The position numbers and the translations under genes were made by a program. A DNA stretch of 37,651 bases from an uncultured Bacteroidia bacterium. GTDB taxonomy: Bacteria > Bacteroidota > Bacteroidia > Bacteroidales > UBA932. Where the stretch lies: contig CADBMD010000016.1 in the NCBI GenBank assembly GCA_902795735.1, positions 1 to 37,651 on the forward strand, written 5' to 3'. Shown piece by piece: positions 32,892 to 37,651 of this stretch. How positions within the stretch are numbered: position 1 is the stretch's first letter; each line of letters starts with the position of its first letter. The notes beneath the pieces are model-generated. The model was not told the DNA's origin. It was given only the letters and a program-made list of their open reading frames with translations, and searched no databases.

Positions 32892-33661
32892 ATGAAATAG
32901 TTTTTCCTTTCAATGGCTCTCGCAATCATCTGCGCAGCCAATACAAACGCCCAAAGGATTGACGTCGTCCAGAATGAGTATCTTTCCCCTTACGTCTTCG
33001 GGCACAACCTGGAACATACCCGCGCCGCAGTCCTGAGGAAACCAGGAAATCTTTCGAGGAAACCGTGGGCTCCCTCGGCGGAAACATCAACCAGGCCAGA
33101 CGGATGAGGGAAAGCCTTGACGCAACAGGCAAGGACCTCCACATCTCGTTCGACGAGTGGAACCAGTGGTACTCCTGGTACAGGCCTTCCTGCGTCACGG
33201 AAGGGATCTATGCAGCCAGGACGATGCACTTCTACATCAACGAGAGCGGACCTCTTGACATCCCGATAGTCTGCTACTTCCAGCCAGTAGGCGAAGGAGC
33301 GATACTCGTGACTCCGGAAGGAAGCCGGCTCACGGCGAACGGCCAGGTTTTCGCCTTGATGAAAGCCCATCAGGACGGAAGAGTCTGCAAGGTCGAAGGC
33401 AATGAAGACTTCTCGACAGCCGCCACCATCAAGGACGGAGTCCTGACCGTAACCCTGGTCAACTCCTCCTATGACTCTGACAGGACTTTCACATTCAGCC
33501 TGAAAGGAACCGTAGAAGAAGCAGTATTGCTATCCTCCTACGATGTAACCCCACACAGCTTCTTCGAGGAGTCTCAGCTTGATGTAACGGCAAGGAGGAA
33601 GGACTTTGCCACGGTCCTTCCCCCTCACAGCGTCGCCATGATAAAGTTCAAGCTACGTTAG
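32892..33661 (+). pseudogene. Decayed GH51 alpha-L-arabinofuranosidase
   Basis: Three lesions are visible. The original ATG (32892) is followed at codon 3 by TAG (32898-32900), in frame with the rest of a signal peptide (FFLSMALAIICAANTNAQ). After the mature N-terminus (NEYLSPYVFGHNLEHTRAAV) the family sequence stops abruptly near 33035. It resumes in another frame with the C-terminal part: HISFDEWNQWY, containing the nucleophile Glu, then the beta domain to FKLR at 33661. GH51 enzymes are normally 500-650 residues; about 300 residues, including the acid/base GNE region, are gone. A translated ORF from 33065 would be an inactive fragment. Confidence 0.85.
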
Positions 33662-33671
33662 TCTGTTTTTC

Positions 33672-33944
33672 TTACTTTGAGACGACAGCCTCGATAAAAT
33701 AGTGGTCGGTAAAATTGGCGTGGCCATCTCCGCTGACAGTATTCACAAAGTCTGCGGGAGTGCCATCCAGCACGTCGATGGAGCTCTGGAGGAGTTCGAG
33801 CATTTTGAACTTTCCTTCGGCATCCATCAATGCATCCTCAAGGGAGACATATTCTCCAAGGACTTCCTTCTCATTTTCGAGTTTGACAACTCCATACTGG
33901 CCGTTCTGGACCACTACCAACCGATACTTGCAATTCTTTTCCAT
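33672..33944 (-). CDS. Small protein of unknown function
   Basis: A 90-residue acidic protein starting MEKNCKYRLVVVQNGQYGVVKLENEKEVLGEYVSLEDALMDAEGK. It has no signal or membrane segment. The pattern of short strands followed by helices (MLELLQSSIDVL) looks like a compact alpha/beta domain; I do not recognise the family. The frame is open upstream, with ATG 33980 (12 residues longer) as an alternative start. It converges on the GH51 remnant with a 10-bp gap, and a TATATTTG promoter element lies about 105 bp upstream. Confidence 0.55.
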   Translation of the reverse strand: MEKNCKYRLVVVQNGQYGVVKLENEKEVLGEYVSLEDALMDAEGKFKMLELLQSSIDVLDGTPADFVNTVSGDGHANFTDHYFIEAVVSK

Positions 33945-34048
33945 GATACCATACTTTTTTTGATGTTGAACTATCCGCATCGCTTTGCCACCGTGGCTTC
34001 TGGCTGCTCGGTTGGCGCTCCTCAAAGGGAGACTCTTGATGCACTTTG

Positions 34049-34056
34049 CAAATATA
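34049..34056 (-). promoter_or_regulatory. Putative -7 element for the small protein gene
   Basis: On the minus strand this is TATATTTG, fitting TAnnTTTG. It would give a leader of roughly 60-100 nt before ATG 33980 or 33944. No clear -33 element is present. Confidence 0.4.
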
Positions 34057-34095
34057 AGCAAAGTATCGCTCATAAACGCAGTTGGGACAATGTAT

Positions 34096-36441
34096 TTATA
34101 AAACCCTCTCATAAACAAAGTCATCGAAGCAGGCCGTTCCTGAGGGCTGATTCACATTGAAGCTGAACAGGCCGGGCCGTGCGCCTTTCCAGAATCCGAA
34201 ATCCATCGGGAAAGGATTGCCTATCGGTGAATAGTCCTTGCCATCTTCACTCCAAAGGAACCGGAATGTATTGGAAGCTATGTCGAATTCAAGCTTGAAC
34301 CAGATTACCGGAGAAGGCAACGGCATGGTGGCAGACTCTTCCCCCTCAGAATCGACGCAGAGCGTTTTCACCCCGTCCTTCATCTTGACACCGACTTCAT
34401 GACAGATCCTTCCCATGCAGGCAAGACCTGCGAACTGGCCGTCAGCCATCTGGTCGGCATCCAACTTCACCGAATATGCTCCAGCCATACCCATCAGCTT
34501 CTGTGTCAAGGTATTTCTAGCAGAAGTAAAGGCAGGAGCCTGCAGGGCATCCAAGGTCAGGCATCCCTTGCGCTTTGAAAGCGACCAGGCAGCATCAACC
34601 GGGTTATGGTTGAACTGCCATTGCAGACCAAGTGTCTGCCCTGAGAAATCATCCGAGGTAGCAGGCAGGAAAGGTTTACGGACTTTCTTCCCATCCGGTT
34701 TCACACCTCCCGGCACTGGTTCACCTACGCCATTTCCATCGTAATCCTCCCCGATAACCGGCCATTCATCTTCCCAGCGCATAGGCTGAAGATGTACTAT
34801 GCGGCCTAGCGGGTCAAGCTGCTGGAAATGCAGGAACCACCATTCTCCCTTGGGCGTGTCGACTATGGCGCCCTGATGAGGACCGTTGATACCGGTAGAA
34901 CCTGTCTCAAGCACGATCTTCCTCTCATATGGGCCATAGATGTCCTTGGAACGAAGCACGGTCTGCCAACCTCCCCGGACTCCCCCTTCCGGAATACTCA
35001 GATAATACCATCCTCCCCACTTATGGATCTTGGTACCTTCTGCCACAGGTCCTTCATAGACAGTCACGCCCTCGTCCAGAAGAGTCCGTCCATCGGCTGA
35101 CATCTTGTGGATGATGATGGGACCGGCACCTCGGCGGCTATGGCCAAGGTACGCCGTTCCGTCTTCATCCCAGAACGGGCAAGGATCTTCCCAGCCCACG
35201 ACACTCTCCACACAATGAAGTGGAGACCAAGGGCCTGCAGGGTCGGTCGCCTCGCTCATGAACAAGCCTTCATCCGGAGTACAGAAATACACGAAGAACT
35301 TCCCGTCATGGTACCTTATGCTTGGGGCCCAGGATCCTCCCGCGTAACGGTTTACCTCCTCCCAGCCCGGAACATCGAACCTGTCATAAACCTGTGAAAC
35401 ATAACGCCAGTTCACCAGGTCATCTGATGAAAGGACTTGCATGCCCATGAAATGGAAGTCCGAGGCTACCATGTAGTAGGTGTTCCCTACCCTGATGGCA
35501 TCGGGATCCGAGAAATCAGCTGCAAGGACCGGATTCTTGTAATTACCATCTCCGGTATCCCCCCAGGCGAAGGAATTATCCTGACGCTGGCAAGAAAGGG
35601 ACACAGTGTTGAAATAATCGATGCACTTCTGGATGTCGGGAACAGAGTTGTCCCAGTTGTACTCATATTCAATGGCGAAATAACCCTTGAATCCTTGCTC
35701 TTTGAGGATTCCTAGCATTGCGGGCACATCCAGCACCCCGGTACCCCAGATCACATCATGAGGGCCTCCTTCAGCATCGTCTGGAGCGATATCCTTGAAA
35801 TGCAGGGAGATTATCCTTCCTTTGAGTTTGCGCAGGCATTCCAGATGGTCCAGTCCGCATCTTTTCCAGTGTCCTACATCCGAACAAGAACCCAGCCTTG
35901 AAGACCGGCCTGAAACGGCCATCAGAAGGCTGTCGGGAGTCCAGTAGGTCGAAGGACGAGGATGATTGTGGACAGAGACGGAGATCCCATACTTTTCAGA
36001 AAGCTCCTCCACGAGATCCCAGTCGCTCATGGCTGGTTCAGCGGAGATATATTCAAAGCCCATGGACTTGGCAAATTCAAATTCCTTCTCCCACTCCGAA
36101 GGATCGGAGGGGACGAAAACCCCTGAACCGACAATCCTGACTCCCTTGGAAGAAGCCAGGGCAAGGATTTCCTTGCGAGTGGCATCATCCATGCCATAGC
36201 CGAAAACCTGGTCGCCCCACTTGCCACCAAGGCGGTGTCCCGGGAAAGCTTCGATGTACTTTATGCCCAGCTGGGCCGTCTTGTCCAAAGCATCTTCGAA
36301 AGAGAACTTGTGGAAAGTGTAAGACTGGACTGCCAGTTTCCACCCAAGGGACTCGGCAGCATCCTTTTTCTGCGAACAAGCGCAAAAGGCCATCGCTGAA
36401 AGTACGATGGCCAATCCTATGAATATCCTGCTCCTAGTCAT
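34096..36441 (-). CDS. Lipoprotein fusing a sugar-isomerase TIM barrel to a GH43 glycosidase
   Basis: The 781 residues start with a lipoprotein signal ([19 protein letters not shown], lipidated Cys about 22). A xylose-isomerase-like TIM barrel follows (about 33-285; [51 protein letters not shown]). Next is a five-bladed GH43 domain (about 297-590; base Asp in [22 protein letters not shown], acid Glu in AEGTKIHK). A C-terminal lectin-like sandwich (about 597-781, from [18 protein letters not shown]) ends the protein. GH43 enzymes cut arabinose or xylose linkages; exported isomerase-like barrels often accompany Gfo/Idh/MocA oxidoreductases, as here. The linker is only about 12 residues. The frame is open to 36573, but those 44 codons lie over the neighbouring gene; ATG 36441 begins the signal peptide. 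Confidence 0.8.
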   Translation of the reverse strand: MTRSRIFIGLAIVLSAMAFCACSQKKDAAESLGWKLAVQSYTFHKFSFEDALDKTAQLGIKYIEAFPGHRLGGKWGDQVFGYGMDDATRKEILALASSKGVRIVGSGVFVPSDPSEWEKEFEFAKSMGFEYISAEPAMSDWDLVEELSEKYGISVSVHNHPRPSTYWTPDSLLMAVSGRSSRLGSCSDVGHWKRCGLDHLECLRKLKGRIISLHFKDIAPDDAEGGPHDVIWGTGVLDVPAMLGILKEQGFKGYFAIEYEYNWDNSVPDIQKCIDYFNTVSLSCQRQDNSFAWGDTGDGNYKNPVLAADFSDPDAIRVGNTYYMVASDFHFMGMQVLSSDDLVNWRYVSQVYDRFDVPGWEEVNRYAGGSWAPSIRYHDGKFFVYFCTPDEGLFMSEATDPAGPWSPLHCVESVVGWEDPCPFWDEDGTAYLGHSRRGAGPIIIHKMSADGRTLLDEGVTVYEGPVAEGTKIHKWGGWYYLSIPEGGVRGGWQTVLRSKDIYGPYERKIVLETGSTGINGPHQGAIVDTPKGEWWFLHFQQLDPLGRIVHLQPMRWEDEWPVIGEDYDGNGVGEPVPGGVKPDGKKVRKPFLPATSDDFSGQTLGLQWQFNHNPVDAAWSLSKRKGCLTLDALQAPAFTSARNTLTQKLMGMAGAYSVKLDADQMADGQFAGLACMGRICHEVGVKMKDGVKTLCVDSEGEESATMPLPSPVIWFKLEFDIASNTFRFLWSEDGKDYSPIGNPFPMDFGFWKGARPGLFSFNVNQPSGTACFDDFVYERVL

Positions 36442-37651
36442 TCGGCATGTCCGGTAAAGAATAACCATTATGGTAAGTATGACGGATCCATTCACGGGCC
36501 ATGTCCTTTGCACCGAACTCGGCATATCGGCGGTCGAAACGAGGATCTCCGTCAATGACCTTGAAATCGTCATAATTGACTATCCTGATCTTGTCGGTAT
36601 CGGATATGTTGGTGAAGCACATGTTCTCACCGTCCCATTTCAGCTCGCGGTGAAGGCCTGTAGGGCCTGAAAGACGTACTGCAAGGACTCCCATGTCGAC
36701 CATCTCGGTGAAAGGACCGGAGACCTGGAAATTGGAAGAAGTCTCCACACGGTTTTCCGGAGATTCCTTGCATGCACGGATCCAGTCCTGCTCATGGGCA
36801 TCCGTACTCCAGATGTCACCGTTGCCACCAGGGACCCTTCGCAGGACCGGAGCCGGTTGCTTGTAGAGATCCATGGCCGAGGCAGGCAGCAAGGTCGGCT
36901 TCAGTCCATAGCAGCCGGCCATAATCTTGCCCTTCGTACCGACAAAGATCAAGCCGCCGTTCTCGTCCCCCATCATAGTCCCGTCAGGAAGTTCTTCCGG
37001 ACGGTCGGGAAGCAAGCCACCGTCGTACCAATAGACCTTCACCTCCGGCATGCGGACATTGCCCTTCGGTTCCCTGGCAGGGAAGGTGTAGGTTATCTTC
37101 TCGGCATGAGGCGGAGAATAAAGGTTGCTCAGCGTCGAACTGGCCATTACACTGGTCGGATATTTGATTCCCAGCGCCATCACGACAGGGTCCATGATAT
37201 GGCATGCCATGTCTCCCAGGGCACCAGTACCGAAATCGTAGAATCCCCGCCAGTTCCACGGCGTGTAGGCCGGATCATAAGGCCGCATCTCGGCAGGACC
37301 TATGAAAAGGTCCCAGTCCAGAGTCTTTGGCACCTTCACACCGCCTGCCGGCTGCATGAGGCCTTGAGGCCAGATAGGACGGTCAGTCCAGCAATGGACC
37401 TCCTTGACCTCGCCGATCACTCCAGACCAGATCCATTCTGAGAGCTGCCTGCAGTCATCGAATGAATTACCCTGGTTACCCATCTGAGTGGCTACCTTGT
37501 ACTTCTTGGCCAGCTTCGTGAGAAGGCGGGCCTCATAGACCGAATGGGTGAGAGGCTTCTGGACATAGACATGCTTCCCAAGCGTCATGGCATGGGCTGC
37601 AATCACCGCATGGGTATGGTCCGGAGTGGCGACCAGGACCGCGTCGATGTC
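36434..37651 (-). CDS. Gfo/Idh/MocA-family oxidoreductase, N-terminus beyond the window
   Basis: At least 405 residues, open to the right edge. The visible part starts in the Rossmann domain ([20 protein letters not shown]), has the conserved [15 protein letters not shown] lysine motif, then the large beta-sheet domain ([45 protein letters not shown]). It ends with [19 protein letters not shown]. This long subtype with [18 protein letters not shown] is common in Bacteroidetes and Planctomycetes, often exported; the signal would lie outside. These enzymes oxidise or reduce sugar hydroxyls with NAD(P). The stop overlaps the start of the TIM-barrel/GH43 gene by 8 bp, so the two are probably cotranslated. 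Confidence 0.88.
   Translation of the reverse strand, partial: DIDAVLVATPDHTHAVIAAHAMTLGKHVYVQKPLTHSVYEARLLTKLAKKYKVATQMGNQGNSFDDCRQLSEWIWSGVIGEVKEVHCWTDRPIWPQGLMQPAGGVKVPKTLDWDLFIGPAEMRPYDPAYTPWNWRGFYDFGTGALGDMACHIMDPVVMALGIKYPTSVMASSTLSNLYSPPHAEKITYTFPAREPKGNVRMPEVKVYWYDGGLLPDRPEELPDGTMMGDENGGLIFVGTKGKIMAGCYGLKPTLLPASAMDLYKQPAPVLRRVPGGNGDIWSTDAHEQDWIRACKESPENRVETSSNFQVSGPFTEMVDMGVLAVRLSGPTGLHRELKWDGENMCFTNISDTDKIRIVNYDDFKVIDGDPRFDRRYAEFGAKDMAREWIRHTYHNGYSLPDMPND

Noticed and set aside
36442-36573. Upstream extension of the TIM-barrel/GH43 gene
   Set aside because: The 44 codons are antisense-like to nothing but overlap the oxidoreductase gene in another frame, and would bury the lipoprotein signal.

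Overview
The window looks like a piece of a chromosome from a gut- or rumen-type member of the Bacteroidales, moderately GC-rich and densely packed. Signs of this are promoters with the Bacteroidetes -7 element TAnnTTTG (with an upstream TTTG at the tRNA), a NigD-like lipoprotein, an ECF sigma factor paired with an envelope protein, a DUF6515-type protein, exported GH43/GH51-type carbohydrate enzymes, and a long urocanase next to a bifunctional FtcD. Genus cannot be told from the sequence alone.

Layout. 1-2.5 kb: tail of an unknown gene, a DEDDh exonuclease, and on the minus strand dtd-dinB and the remnant of a DUF418 membrane protein. 2.57-6.3 kb (+): a NahK-like sugar kinase, a Tat-exported dipeptide epimerase and a membrane-anchored transglutaminase-like protein. 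6.4-12.8 kb (+): a complete, translationally coupled histidine-degradation operon ftcD-hutU-hutH-hutI taking histidine to glutamate plus a one-carbon folate. 12.8-15.5 kb (-): NigD-like lipoprotein, ECF sigma factor and an anti-sigma-like/beta-barrel fusion. 15.6-17.0 kb (+): nhaC.

17.0-29.0 kb (-) is a run of ten closely spaced genes, probably one long operon: an HU-like membrane protein, an AspT/YidE-type transporter, a Nudix hydrolase, a DUF4922-SpoIID fusion, an AmpG-like permease, NamZ (exo-N-acetylmuramidase), a Ser/Arg-rich exported protein, an AmgK-like kinase fused to a RapZ C-terminal domain, MurU and MscL. Taken together, NamZ, the AmpG-like permease, AmgK and MurU make a coherent route from cell-wall MurNAc to UDP-MurNAc. 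The two fusions (AmgK-RapZ and DUF4922-SpoIID) are the best candidates for poorly described biology.

29.1-30.85 kb has no intact gene apart from tRNA-Asn. It is a repeat-rich island: a duplicated 117-bp element built of 51-bp units, a 53-bp tandem repeat, an array of 52-bp hairpin units (six full and one partial), and a palindromic element that is also found inside the transglutaminase gene 25 kb away. 30.86-37.65 kb is a carbohydrate region: an exported protein of unknown family, a decayed GH51 arabinofuranosidase, a small unknown protein, a lipoprotein fusing a sugar-isomerase TIM barrel to a GH43 glycosidase, and a Gfo/Idh/MocA oxidoreductase that runs off the right edge.
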